Source: Cerrena zonata (taxonomy: Eukaryota > Basidiomycota > Agaricomycetes > Polyporales > Cerrenaceae). Taken from it: DNA of 64,000 nt. The translations under genes were made by a program, and so were the position numbers. The stretch spans positions 1 through 64,000 of the forward strand of contig JASBNA010000115.1 in assembly GCA_038087015.1 (NCBI GenBank), written 5' to 3'. This document shows, one piece after another, positions 48,053-59,378 of the stretch (within the stretch, counting starts at the first letter, position 1; each line of letters opens with the position of its first letter). Below the pieces are notes generated by a model that was given only the letters and a program-made list of their open reading frames with translations, was not told the origin of the DNA and searched no databases.

Positions 48053-50394
48053 GTACGTTTAACACTATTGAATGATGATGATTATCTTCTATTCAAAAAG
48101 CGTGCTTCTCAAGCTCAAGATCTACCCGCGAGATATCAACGTTTCAACTCCGTTGCTGATGTGGCGTATTACGACCTCATATAATTATCTCAGACTCTTA
48201 CGCTTTCAACTATGTCTCTGGGCTTTGGTTCCTTTCCTGTTCAAGTGAAGTCACTTGTCGTCATATCAGTAGCTACAACTGTGGTGCTATTGTCGGCCAT
48301 AAGTTACTCACGTCTCAAATGGCTAAAGGCTCCCGTGAATACGAAGCGACTAAGAGCCAAAGTGAATTTCATTTTTACTTCCAATAATAGTCCGTTCTCT
48401 GAAATCACGACATGCAGCTTCCAAAAAACCTTGCATCATGGAGAATCCCGGGCGAGGACATCGATGACGCAGGTAGTGAGGCAATCTGGAAAACGTTGGA
48501 TCCGCTCCTCAGACAACATGAGCTCGAGCAATGGGAGTACGGGGGCTGTTCAATACTCTCGTCTCCTGGAGGGAGTCTGCGCATGCCAAACGGCTACGTG
48601 CATGTTGCTCCAAGTCGTGCATTAGCAGATGACGTTAGCGATGTTGGCACTGCTCTCGACCTTACGGGCACGCAATATATGGTACGCTATTTGATATCCC
48701 AAGAAGCCATTCATATTTATTAATATTAGTTGTCACTAGAACGCTACGTTTAGAATTGCTCGGATGAAAAATGGTCACGACGTCACTGTCAGGCCGATTA
48801 GACTAGGGGCTGAAGGCGTTGAACACTTGAAGATTTTGAAGAAAATCGCAACTGGTCCGCTCGCTCTCCTGAGCAATAACCATGCCCTGCCTATGTTCGA
48901 CACGATCAACTTCGAGGACGTGACCCTAGGTCTGTTTCCCTTGACAGGGAATGACATGGGAAGGGCTTTTGGGTTCTGGCCCAAAAATTCGGTAGGTGAT
49001 GTAGTCGACATGATCCTTCAAGCTCTAGAGGTTAGTCAGTAGTTCTCACTAGACTCATTTGCCTGGCTGAGATCACCTACTTAGGGACTTGCATTTCTAC
49101 ACGAACACAAGATTGCGCATCGGGTGAGTTTCCTCCATCACATCACGTTCTTTACTATATTTGCTAATAACGATCATTTGGTATAGGACGCAGATAGGTC
49201 GAACTTTGTAGTTGATTACCACCCGGAATCATTGCGCACCATGACGGTGGCCACATCTCGACCCAGAGTTCATATCATAGACTTCGAGGTTTCAGTCATG
49301 TTTCCGGAGGATTTGCCTCTCGAGGACTGTGTTTGTGTTGGGGTCCCCGTTGGCGGGTCAATCGGTGACAAATGGAGACGACCAGCCCCACCCGAAGTCT
49401 CTTCAGGGCAGCCCTACTCAGCTTTCAAGCAAGATGTATGGCAGTTTGGTTACTGCTTCACTGGATCATATACGTACAGGGTAAGTTATATATTTTGTAA
49501 ACCGCGTACATGCTGACTGCTGACATGTTGATATTCCTATCGGTGCAGACAACTATACCTGCTATTGACAATATTTTAATCAGTCTGGTCGATGATCCTG
49601 TTCAGAGACCAAGTGCGACGGAAGCCTTGAACATGCTGAGGAGCGTGATAGGCAAGATACCACCAAATGATATGCTCATTCCTCCCTATGTCATTATCCC
49701 TGGTCAGGAGGAATAAGGGTGTAAATGTCCGTAATTGCTACTGAAGTCATTCCGGTTGTTATTATGATTCTATTCCGGAATCCTCATGTAATCTCAGAGG
49801 GTATTGGGAGAGGTCGCATTCTGTCCTTGTTCAAACATTTGTCCTTCTGCAACGTCGTCAAAAATATAAATTATCCTTTGATAGACTCAATTGAACAAAG
49901 AGACCCACATGTCCCACTTTGACATTGACAATATTGTCATTGCCTCTTTACCACGTTTCATTTCATTGTCATGGCATCTGTCAATGGTTATATTGTGCCT
50001 ACAAATATATATAAAGTTATTCCTTCAAATCGAACCCCGTCTTCGCCTACCTACTCACTCAACCCGCCCCTCGTCTTGTATCCCCATCCAAAGTTTCAGT
50101 TTCCCTTATGTCCACCCACAACACACTACAAGAGCTGCCCTTCTACGACGCGTCCTATGGAGTATTTCATCGTCACGACGAACTCGAATGTCCGCTCACG
50201 TCTCACAAACTGATCGATATCGACGAAGTTGGCCAAGTTCGCGGTTATCCTCGAGTTTGTGCCGGATGTGGCTGGGGCGAATACACGGTACGTCTACAGG
50301 TCCTTGCTATATAGGGATCATTCTATTGAACATCGTCACGGTCTGTAGCCTGAGCCCCGAGATGTGGCCACCTACCAACCCGACTGGGAGTGTA
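48053..50394 (+). repeat. Tandem duplication, unit 1
   Basis: A 2,342-base unit starting GTACGTTTAACACTATTGAA. It contains a kinase-like gene and the 5' part of the next gene and is followed immediately by unit 2. Identity is high in exons (roughly 90% by eye) and a little lower in introns. Confidence 0.9.
48212..49716 (+). CDS. Membrane-anchored kinase-like protein, copy A
   Basis: Six exons (48212-48361, 48418-48681, 48740-49030, 49085-49123, 49187-49480, 49549-49716) give 401 residues. An N-terminal hydrophobic helix (VKSLVVISVATTVVLLSAIS) precedes a protein-kinase-like fold. The C-lobe shows GLAFLHEHKIAHRDADRSNF with HRD retained (residues 247-249) and IIDFEVS where DFG would be (DFE, 280-282), followed by an APPEVSS activation-segment end, YSAFKQDVWQFGYCF and QRPSATEALNML. 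No clear Gly-rich loop is visible; MKNGHDVTVRPIRLG might supply the beta-3 region without the usual lysine. This is the common kinase-like family of mushrooms; catalytic activity is doubtful. All splice sites match copy B. Confidence 0.82.
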
Positions 50395-50417
50395 GTACGT
50401 TTAACACTATTGAATGA
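50108..50417 (+). pseudogene. Truncated 5' copy of the 52427 gene
   Basis: Exon 1 (MSTHNTLQELPFYDASYGVF through GWGEYT) and the start of exon 2 (PEPRDVATYQPDWE) are nearly identical to the intact gene, but at about 50391 the sequence runs into the beginning of duplication unit 2, adds CSTFNTIE and stops at 50415-50417. The fragment is a by-product of the tandem duplication. Confidence 0.85.
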
Positions 50418-52711
50418 TGATGATTATCTTCTATTCAAAAGCGTGCTTCTCAAGCTCAAGATCTACCCGCGAGATATCAACGTTTCAACTCCCGGGTTGC
50501 TGATGTGGCGTATTACGACCTCATAATTATCTCAGACTCTTACGCTTTCAACTATGTCTCTGGGCTTTGGTTCCTTTCCTGTTCAAGTGAAGTCACTTGT
50601 CGTCATATCAGTAGCTACAACTGTGGTGCTATTGTCGGTCATAAGTTACTCACGTCCCAAATGGCTGAAGGCTCCCGTGAATACGAAGCGACTAAGAGCT
50701 AAAGTGAATTTTATTTCTACTTTTAATAATATTCCGTTCTCTGACATCGCGACATACAGCTTCCAAAAACCCTTGCGTTGTGGAGAATTCCGGGCGAGGA
50801 CATCGACGACGCAGATAGTGAGGCAATCTGGAAAACGTTGGATCCGCTCCTCAGACAACATGACCTGGAACAATGGACTTATTGTGGCTATTCAATACTT
50901 GCGTCGCCTGGAAGGAGCCTGCGCATGCCCAATGGCTACGTGTATGTTGCTCCAAGTCGTGCATTAGCAGATGGCGATAGCTATGTTGGCACGGCTCGCG
51001 ACCTTACGGCCACACAATATATGGTACGTCGTTTGGTATCCCAAGAAGCTGTTTATTAACATTGGTTGTCCTAGAATGCCACATTTAGAATTGCTAGGAT
51101 GAAGAATGGTCACGACGTCGCTGTCCGGCCAATCAGACTAGGGCCTGAAGGCGTTGAACACTTGAAGATTTTGAGGAAAGTTGCGACTGGTCCGCTCGCT
51201 CTCCTAAGCAATAATCATGCGCTCCCTATGTTCGACACGATCGACTTCGAGGACGTAACCCTAGGTATATTCCCATTGACAGGGAATGACATGTCAATGG
51301 CTTTTGGGTTCTGGCCCAAAAATTCGGTAGGTGATGTAGTCGACATGATCCTTCAAGCTCTAGAGGTTTGTCTGTAGCCTCACTAGACTTATCGCCCTCA
51401 CTGAGATTACTTACTTAGGGCCTTGCATTTCTACACGAACATAAGATTGCGCATCGGGTGAGCTTCCTCCATCATACCATTCTCTTTACTATATTTGCTA
51501 ACAACAATCCGATATAGGATGCAGATAGGTCGAACTTTGTAGTTGATTACCACCCGGAATCATTGCGTACCATGACGGTGGCCACATCTCGACCCAGAGT
51601 TCATATCATAGACTTTGAGGTTTCAGTTATGTTTCCAGAGGATTTGCCTCTCGAGGAGTGTGTTTGTGTTGGAGCCCCCATTGGTGGGTCAATCGATGCA
51701 TGGAGCCGACCAGCCCCGCCCGAAGTCTCCTCAGGGAAACCCTACTCAGCTTTCAAGCAAGATGTATGGCAGTTCGGTTACTGTTTCACTGGGTTATCTA
51801 TGTACAGGGTAAGCCATGTATTTCATGAGCCGTATATATCCTGACTGCTGACACACTGATATTCCTATCGGTGCAGACAACCATACCTGCTATTGACGAT
51901 GTTTTGATCAGCCTAGTCGCTGATCCCGCCCAGAGACCCAGTGCGATGGAAGCCTTGAACATGCTGAGGAGCGTAGTAGGCAAAATAGCGCCAAATGATA
52001 TGCTTATTCCTCCTTATTTCCATAGGCCCGGTTTACAGGGATAAGGGTGTAAATGTTCGTAATTGCTACCGAGATCATTCAGGTTATTATCATGACTCTG
52101 TTCCGAAATCTTCATGTAATCTCAGAAAGTGTTGGGAGAGGTCGCATTCTGACATTGTTCAAACGTTTGTCCTTCGTCAATAATATAAATTATCCTTTGA
52201 TAGACTCCATTGAACAAAGAGACCCACATGTCCCACTTTGACATTGACAATATTGACATTGCCTCTACACCACGTTTCATTTCATTGTCATGGCATCTGT
52301 CAATGGTTACATTGTGCCTACAAATATATAAGAAGCTATTCCTTCAAACCGAAACCTGTCTTCGCCTACCTACTCACTCGACCCGCCCCTCGTCTTGTAT
52401 CCCCATTTAAAGTTTCAGTTTCTCTTATGTCCACCCACAACACGCTACAAGAGCTGCCCTTCTACGACGCGTCCTATGGAGCGTTTCATCGTCACGACGA
52501 ACTCGAATGTCCGCTCACGTCTCACAAACTGGTCGATATCGACGAAGTTGGCCAAGTTCGCGGTTACCTTCGAGTTTGTGCCGGATGTGGCTGGGGCGAA
52601 TACACGGTACGTCTGCAGGCCCTTGCTATACAGGACCATTCTATTGAACATCGTCATGGTCTGTAGCCTGAGCCCCGAGATGTGGCCACCTACCAACCCG
52701 ACTGGGAGTGG
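50395..52711 (+). repeat. Tandem duplication, unit 2
   Basis: Second copy of the 2.34-kb unit. Its left edge (GTACGTTTAACAC) is joined to GACTGGGAGTGTA of unit 1, and its right edge passes without break from GACTGGGAGTGG into the rest of the downstream gene, so this copy carries the original right-hand context. Confidence 0.9.
50554..52044 (+). CDS. Membrane-anchored kinase-like protein, copy B
   Basis: Six exons at the same positions as copy A (50554-50703, 50760-51023, 51075-51365, 51419-51457, 51518-51808, 51877-52044) give 400 residues. It has the same N-terminal anchor, HRD and DFE motifs. Differences from copy A are scattered substitutions, a one-codon deletion (SIDAWSRP for SIGDKWRRP) and a new C-terminus (PPYFHRPGLQG versus PPYVIIPGQEE). 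Both copies keep open frames, so both may be used. Upstream sequence within the unit is shared, so the same promoter elements are probably present. Confidence 0.82.
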
Positions 52712-53525
52712 CTCACCCATTTGAGCACCGTACTCACGGAAGATGGCAATCATATCAACTTGAACTTTACACCCGGGGGCGACCGTACTCTGAATCTACC
52801 TGCCGGAATTGGTGACCAAGAAGATATCACCGTATTCTGTGAACCCAACCAATGTTTCGCGCAGAGTCTTCAGACGCAGAACATTCCGCAAGGAACACAC
52901 GTCCAGGCCTTCCGTACTGTCTTTGACAATTGGACGGAAACTCACCGCCAGGAATTACTTGACGAATATCTAGCGATGCTGAGGACCCTTGAAAACTGTG
53001 ATGGCTACATATCTAATACGCTGAACTTTCAATTCGAATATCACCCGGAACAACCTACTGATAAGTGTATGGAACGCACCCATACGTGTATCAAGTCTAT
53101 CGCCCACGACGAAACATACGAAGAACTTCGTCTCATTCGACGTGTCTTGACGGTCATCAAACTAGATAAGAATTTCCGGCCTCAAGATGTCAACCCAGAT
53201 ATCTATGGTGTCGGCATGATAGTTATACACTTCACGTTCCACTCAAACTTTCTCTGTGTTCTGTTCATTCCTGTCATCTTGACGCGACAATCAGTTATGG
53301 ACATGCCTTGGTATAGTACCTGTGAACGCCGTCGACCAGCGGAGCTTTGGCGCCATTTGGACGAAAGCCATCGTGGCATTATCCCACAACCCAAACCTAG
53401 GTCGAAGTCATTGCCACCGATTTCATTAGGTGAGTGTCGTGTCTGCTGGCGTGATTATTATGTGCTGATTATTGATCATCGCAGCATGGGAGTGGAAACT
53501 CAAGATCGCAGAGCCTTCTTATTAG
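52427..53525 (+). CDS. Unknown protein, intact copy
   Basis: Exon 1 (52427-52606) reads MSTHNTLQELPFYDASYGAF and VCAGCGWGEYT. Exon 2 from 52667 continues PEPRDVATYQPDWEWLTHLS. Near 53210 a further intron of about 90 bases leads to VMDMPWYSTCERRRPAELWR, and a last intron (about 53431-53484) to AWEWKLKIAEPSY. About 300 residues, soluble, with several Cys and His (ELECPLTSHK, RVCAGCGW) that might bind metal. No family recognised. The 5' part exists a second time in the preceding duplication unit. Confidence 0.65.
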
Positions 53526-53690
53526 ATGTCAATCTAGACTCTAGAGTCCCGTTTTACCTTGATATTTATGTTGGTGATACTTGTGGTCATAATGTATCTT
53601 GACCACGAAGAATATTATTACCCGCTGTTAATGAGGTTCTAGGATTTGTCAGTAGAGTGTATATTTAAGGATATAATAATGCTAAAAACG

Positions 53691-54514
53691 TTACACGTCT
53701 TTCGTCGGACTCGGAGGAGGGCTACTAGCCAGCGCTGACTCGTCTATCGAATTTCGTCTCGATTTTTGCACAAACGGATCCGAGCGGGGATTCTCCATAG
53801 CCGATGCTATGGCCTGTCGACGGGTCGAGTATGTCTGAGCTACGAATGCCCCTATGGTCTACAAACCCCCAAGTGAGTCATGTATCCACGTCAGGGGTGG
53901 GGGAAATAACTCACAAGCAATATAGCTCCAAAAAAGAGCCGCTCCTTCCATCGTTCATCGATCCCAAGACTCAAGTCAGCTCGCCGGCGTTGCCTGGCCC
54001 TCCACATCGCTGTGCTCAACCTATGGTAATCATGTACAACGCCAGGGGTGGGATCTTCAAGGTCTGCCAGTGAACCCGCCGCCCGACGTTTTCCCCGAAG
54101 TACATCATAAGCTGCACTGATAGATTGAAATCGTGCTTGAGCAATTTCAGGAGCAACGGCACGATTAACAATAGAGTCGGGGTGGTAAATTCTTACTAGG
54201 TCATAGTCTGGGAACAAAACAAGAAAAGTACGCCGAGCAAATGCGCAATCAGGGAATGCGTTTGTGGGCAACAAATGCATCATGGACTTACAGCGTGCCT
54301 TCACGTCCGGTTTGGATGCGTTATGAGGGAGATGAAAGATTTGATGGGGTGTGGGATTACTTTGGGTCGGATATGGATAGGGATTAGCACTGGTCGATGC
54401 TAGTCGGAAAGAATGTATTGAAGGACGGAGGCATGCTCTCCGTGCCGTGACTAAACTTCGTTTGGGGTGTCAGTGCGGCAAGCAGAGGAAGATTCAGAGT
54501 ACATACGAGTACAT
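53691..54514 (-). CDS. J-domain (DnaJ-like) protein with membrane segment
   Basis: Four exons. The first is tiny (MYS); an intron then leads to LVTARRACLRPSIHSFRLAS, an Arg/Ser-rich amphipathic start typical of mitochondrial import. The J domain follows: NPTPHQIFHLPHNASKPDVK, ARYYDLVRIYHPDS with the HPD triad, then ARFQSISAAYDVLRGKRRAA. A Trp/Arg region precedes a single hydrophobic helix (LFFGAILLTIGAFVA) and a Ser/Pro tail ending SPTKDV. J proteins stimulate Hsp70; the leader and helix suggest a mitochondrial inner-membrane co-chaperone, as in similar fungal proteins. Start and splice assignment rest on preserving the frame. Confidence 0.82.
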
Positions 54515-54568
54515 GCTTTGCAGAGCTGCTTATATATAACTTGAAGTCCTGGATTACGGGTCTTATAC

Positions 54569-54943
54569 TTATTCGTAGTTAGAGTTATTAGATGAGGTAT
54601 TGGCGATGAACTTGAAGCTTAGGGTTTCGAGCGGCCTCGGGTCCGAGGCCGCTGCGGACCCCCACGTGGCAATTTGCAAAACAGACAAAATAGGGAGAAT
54701 CCGTCTACCATAGAAGTTCTTCAGCGGTGCACCTTCAACACTTCCCAGTAATACCAGTACTAGTGCTATGTTACATGTATACAGCAATCTTCTGGCGATG
54801 AACTGTAGAAGATTATTCACCATTCTTAAGAGATAGGTGACTGCCGGAAGAACCCTGGACACGCCTAACGATCCGATGATTGAATGCAGTGCAAGATCTG
54901 GTTTCTGATTTGACTCCGCTGTAAGTGGAAAATCACAAGGCAC
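54569..54943 (-). CDS. Possible small secreted or membrane protein
   Basis: An open frame of 124 codons with a hydrophobic stretch (LLYTCNIALVLVLLGSVEGA) that resembles a signal peptide if translation starts at MVNNLLQFIARR. No family, and the promoter region of the J-protein gene overlaps it. It could equally be non-coding. Confidence 0.25.
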   Translation of the reverse strand: MPCDFPLTAESNQKPDLALHSIIGSLGVSRVLPAVTYLLRMVNNLLQFIARRLLYTCNIALVLVLLGSVEGAPLKNFYGRRILPILSVLQIATWGSAAASDPRPLETLSFKFIANTSSNNSNYE

Positions 54944-55153
54944 GCAGCCTTTATAAGGCCTGTCAGTGTATTGTTCATGCCTTCAAACCCCTCTTAAACT
55001 TGACTCTCGTTGTCGCCATTTTCTTTATCCTAGGTCGAGTCTTTCTCGTCCCTGCGAAAGTAAATCGATATCTCCAGTCAATATCTGACGAAAATTCGTC
55101 TTCATTTCCTTTCAACTCCACGACTTTCATATCACACCTTGACCGCTTGAACA

Positions 55154-55426
55154 ATGAAGCGCAGTTTTGAAATCTACGAACACCCTTCGTTCACTTTCGA
55201 GAACCCCTCTCGCAAAGAGCAAGCCACTCTATGTGCAGTTGTCGGCGCTGCGGTCGCTGTGGTTTCCACCGTTGCCGCCATTGGTCTTCACGCTGTGCCC
55301 AACCCGTAAGTGATCAGTGAAGCGACTTCTGCCGAGCCCGTTCCAGGTCACTCTGCTATACTGCCTTACTGACATCATCGTCTTCTGTTCTTTGGTATTA
55401 GGTTCGCTGCCGCACTAGGTGCATGA
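55154..55426 (+). CDS. 58-residue single-pass membrane peptide
   Basis: Two exons (55154-55305 and 55402-55426) joined by a 96-base GTAAGT...TTAG intron. The product starts MKRSFEIYEHPSFTFENPSR, then KEQATL and a hydrophobic Val/Ala helix (CAVVGAAVAVVSTVAAIGL), and ends HAVPNPFAAALGA. The size and layout fit small mitochondrial or ER subunits, but I cannot name it. It is too short for ordinary ORF filters. Support comes from frame preservation across canonical splice sites and the long CT-rich leader before the ATG. Confidence 0.6.
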
Positions 55427-56260
55427 GCTCCCTAGAATAGGGTTGCTCTTGAGCTTAACCCATTTGCTTCATCCTATGGTGAGTAGCAATCCATCTGCCA
55501 GGATGCCGCTCCTCCTTACAACCTTGATTCTATCCAGTTCTCCCGCATATTCGCCGGCATATCGCACCTCGATTATATCTCTCGTCACTATCTCGCCATT
55601 TTCTTCATCGTCTCAGTTTCTATTGTCCCATTTTCCATTGCTTACACGATTTTCCATTATCGGCACTCATTCGCATCCATTTCCCTCATCACGACTCAAC
55701 TCGCATAGGCACCTTCATTCGCTTTCCCCCTCGTCTCTCTTGCCTAGTTATCCGTTCCCTCCTCTCATCTCATCATGTGTAGTATACTCACCGGATATCG
55801 GATCACCCTCTCTTTCTGTGTACTTCTCGATGTAGAATATCGATTTATCGATTTGTAGTATATAGCCGTCACCGATATTTATCCATGTCCATCAGACGTT
55901 CAACTGCGACAGGCTGCGATCTCGACAATTGTTCACATACATTTAATTTGTACATGAGGCAGCAGACAGGTATGCGGCATAGGTATTCTTCACGCAAACT
56001 CGACATGAGGCTGAAGGGATCTTGTACGCCTCTAGGTGTGTGACTCCTGGGGGAGGTATAGATATATATCAGTAATCTAATAAACTAGAACAAGACGAAC
56101 AAAGAAAGCATTACAAGCACGAGAAAGCAAAAACATCCACCAACAAAAAAAGTTCGTGCAAGGCGTGGTATATGCTACAGTACTACAGTACCCATTATCA
56201 ACCACTTTAGTACAGAAAAAAAGAAAATTGTCCCGGATCGTCATCATGTATCATGAAAGG
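55427..56260. other. Intergenic
   Basis: CT-rich then AT-rich sequence holding the 3' ends of the two convergent neighbours. The plus-strand frame at 55419-55835 is low-complexity Ser/Pro/Leu and is not considered a gene. Confidence 0.45.
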
Positions 56261-58362
56261 TCATGAAGGTAAATTCCCAGCAACAGAACGCGGCGAAGTA
56301 GCGTTTACCACATACAGAACACTATTATGCGGTCTCTCCAAAGTGGGAGTGACATCGTCGTCAATCAGTGATTCTTTATTGCGACTGCTATCGGTGCCAC
56401 TATCGTCTACGCGACTCGACGGTGGCGCACCCTGTGAAACACGAGTCAGATCTTGGCTGGATGTGGTTAATGAGGGCCTTTTCGAGCTAGGAAAACTCTC
56501 CGCGTTCCGAGGCCGGAGGTCCTGATTGCTAGATGAGCGGTTACGACTCTGCAGACTGCCGTCGATTCCCCCAGAAAGTTCAGGGAAAGGATGTTGTTGA
56601 TTAGGCTGGTCCGGCCATGACTGTCTACCTGGAGGAGGGGCAGCACCAGGAGGAAGCGTGACGGATTGTTGATGTGAATGACTATAGGCAGAGTCATATC
56701 GTCCTGCTGTTGACGGTCGTGAACCTGGAGTTTGTGAGGCGTTGGCGTTAAGGATCTGGCCAAACTCTGACGTATTCAAATGACCTGCGAGAAGCGGCGT
56801 GGTCGAGTTCCCCGTGGGCGTCCTCGAATGTCCTTGGTATAGCGCCAAACTGGGACTAGAACTATGGGTGTAGTATCTAGGATTTTCAATTTGGTTTTGC
56901 ATGCCCTGCATACCCGAGAAAGATAGTCGTTGGTGTCGGCCTGGACCAGATAATTGTGAAACAGAAGATGATGGTCGCTGATTGTGTGCAGAATAGGGGA
57001 CGTCTTGATAAGGCAAGCTACCATATGAATGACGCAAGGCCAGTTCGGGCGAACTGGCAGATGGTGGTGATCTTGCGGGGGAAGGATGTGAGCTTGGCCG
57101 ACCAACCAAACCATATTGGAATGGCTTGGGTTGGGGCTCGTCATGGGCAACAGAGTGGGAAGGAGAATAATATCCCATGTCACCCTTCGGGTCTTCGTCG
57201 AGGTCGCTAAATATGGCTTGCCGTTTCCGCCTGCCAGAAACAATGAGTGCCCCAACAACAAAAAGAGTGAAAATTGGTTCACCAAATAATCCAACCCGCG
57301 ACGACAAGTGCAATAAACCCAAAAAATCCTCCAAGTACACCTGCGACCACCGGTACAACCACACTCTTCCCCTCATGATCGCCTGCAGCTCCGGTACCAG
57401 TGACATTATAATGTGTTGTATGTGGTGTGTCACTCTGGATAACAATAGCGGTTGGTGAAAACGTCGACGTCATGGTCAATGTTACCGGATAGACACTTCC
57501 ATCTGACATTGTCATACCGCCGTCAATGGTGATCTTGCTTATAGAAATTGGGGTGACGGTAGTTGTTACCCATGTGTCTGTTGCAGTAGTAGGTAAAGTA
57601 CTCGAGAGACTGTCGGATCGTGATGGAGATGTAGATGTAGACGACGAGGGAAGAGTTTGTAGTGAACTTGAACCAGGAGCACCTTGGCCTTCATCGCAAG
57701 GTGCAAAAAGCGTTGTAGTTGGTACGGAAGTAGGTACTTGGATAGTTAGAGCAACAGGTACTTGAACGATGCTTTCTTGACCCTCTGCGAACGATTATGG
57801 TTAGCTTAGTATGATGACGTTCAAGATGTCTTTGAGAAAAGATATCCGCATGAAGCTACGCCGCTTCCAATTTTCATTGCCGGTGACTTTCTTGATGCGC
57901 TTCCCGCGGCATAGCATGTCCGCGACTGACCAAGACACTAAACAGGCCCCGCAAAGGACAATACATGCCCGGTACCTAGTGTCAGAGTACATTGTCTTAC
58001 ACACAATTTTGCGCAGAACGATGTACACTGAGAGCGTCACCAGCAGTGTCGCGGAACAATCACGGAGTGTATCGGCACCATAAAAAGCCATCGAATGCGC
58101 AGATGACGAGAATACACGAACGTTGCAACCGGGCAACCGAAGAGAGAAACTCACCATTCACCGTACTGGTGGTTGTAACCTGTACCTGAACACATCCATC
58201 CCCTACAACATCAGGGCCCGGAGGAGAACACGACTGAGAGACCAGTGTAAGCGTCGTTACAGTTGGCGGAAGAACGGTGACGCTTTCAGAGACTGTCTGG
58301 ATGACAGTAGTAGTGAATACGTCCGCAAACACGGTCTCTGTCGGTGTTGGGACGCATGCCAT
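56261..58362 (-). CDS. Ser/Thr-rich single-pass membrane protein, sensor-like
   Basis: Exons join as follows. The ectodomain begins MACVPTPTETVFADVFTTTV and is rich in Thr/Ser/Val (VTVLPPTVTTLTLVSQSCSP), then STSPSRSDSLSSTLPTT; it is likely O-glycosylated. The transmembrane helix is VVVPVVAGVLGGFFGFIALV followed by AGWIIWRKRQ, and a 370-residue cytoplasmic tail full of Ser/Pro/Gln ends in NATSPRSVAGNLPS. This layout is common in fungal wall-stress sensor-like and mucin-like proteins; no domain proves it. No signal peptide is visible at the ATG, so an upstream exon may be missing. The intron at 57785-58154 is 370 bases, far above the local norm. Confidence 0.7.
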
Positions 58363-58749
58363 CGTCACATAGAGTGGTTTGGATGCTCTCAGATGATCCT
58401 ATGTTATCGAACAAAACAAGGAGGGAGGTTTAATGAGCGCTTCATCCGAGGGGGGCTAGTGGAAATTGGCTGTACGCCGGCCAAAGGTCGCCTCGTGTAG
58501 CAACAGCGTTGCCCATTTCAATCGTTTTTCACAATGAACTCAGTCTGTCGGGTGCTAGGCTCGTGGGCGACGCGCTGTTGAGGGTTTGTCTTAGAAACTG
58601 AAGGCGAGGTGCTGGGGAATGCAGTGAGATGATGGACGATCAGGTCGAAGGTCAGTCACGGTATAATCGGGCGTCATTTTCGACTGTCTCTTGTTTCTGT
58701 ACTCTCTTCATCACCATATACACTAGTTCTGGTCTACGGTACATTCACT
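58363..58749. other. Divergent promoter region
   Basis: Lies between the minus-strand membrane protein and the plus-strand CHY gene; probably a shared bidirectional promoter. It may hide a first exon encoding a signal peptide for the membrane protein, but none was found. Confidence 0.4.
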
Positions 58750-59378
58750 ATGTGGTCAGTACGACAAGCATTATGAAAGATAGCTGAACCCATCGTTTTA
58801 TTATCGCCGCCCACCGATCATCCCGGAGGACGCTCTAATTGATCCATGTCAAAACGATGCCTTCATTTATCTGATTGTCCGAACTAACACATTATTAACA
58901 CCACATACTTTATAGCAAACATGTACTTAATGCCCAAGTAGCCATCCGGGCACCGTGCTGCAAACGATGGTTCGACTGCTCGCAATGTCATGCAGAAGCC
59001 GAAGATCACCAGCTTCGCAAGACGAACGAAATGGCGTTTCTGTGCAAGAAATGTAAAAAGGCATTCCGAAAGGATATGACAACTTATGAGGAGAGTGATG
59101 AGTACTGCCCGCATTGCGATAATCACTACGTCAGTCAATTTACCTGTCCTACTGACAGAACGTTCTAACCAATTCTTGCAGGTCATCGAAGCCAGAACAC
59201 CACATGCGGCGATCGGAGTAGAGGGTGATGACCCACGGATAAACTCGAAGTACGTCCTCTAAATAGGGTTTTAAATACCTCATCTGACACTATTCATAGG
59301 TTGCTGAAGGATGAGCGTGTCAAAGAAGACTTTTCCCGCTCACTCTTTAACCAGGACATTACAGATCGGTTGGGATAA
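58750..59378 (+). CDS. CHY zinc-finger protein (Hot13-like)
   Basis: Four coding exons (58750-58754, 58916-59129, 59182-59249, 59300-59378) give 121 residues. The first coding exon is only ATGTG; splicing over a 161-base intron makes MCKHVLNAQVAIRAPCCKRW, the canonical start of the family. The CHY metal ligands follow: CCKRWFDCSQCHAEAEDH, FLCKKCKKAFRKD and DEYCPHCDNHYVIEA. In yeast Hot13 binds zinc and helps Mia40 recycling in the mitochondrial intermembrane space; similar domains occur in ubiquitin ligases, but no RING is present here. The product is short and complete. The ATGTG exon is inferred from frame and family start. Confidence 0.88.

Noticed and set aside
49891..50526. 211-codon plus-strand frame spanning the duplication junction
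   Set aside because: It overlaps the truncated gene copy in another frame, is low in recognisable sequence, and is not preserved in the second unit.
57801..58157. 118-codon minus-strand frame with hydrophobic patches
   Set aside because: It overlaps the donor site and fills the 370-base intron; splicing it out restores the VNEGQES reading frame. Kept only as a possible alternative exon.
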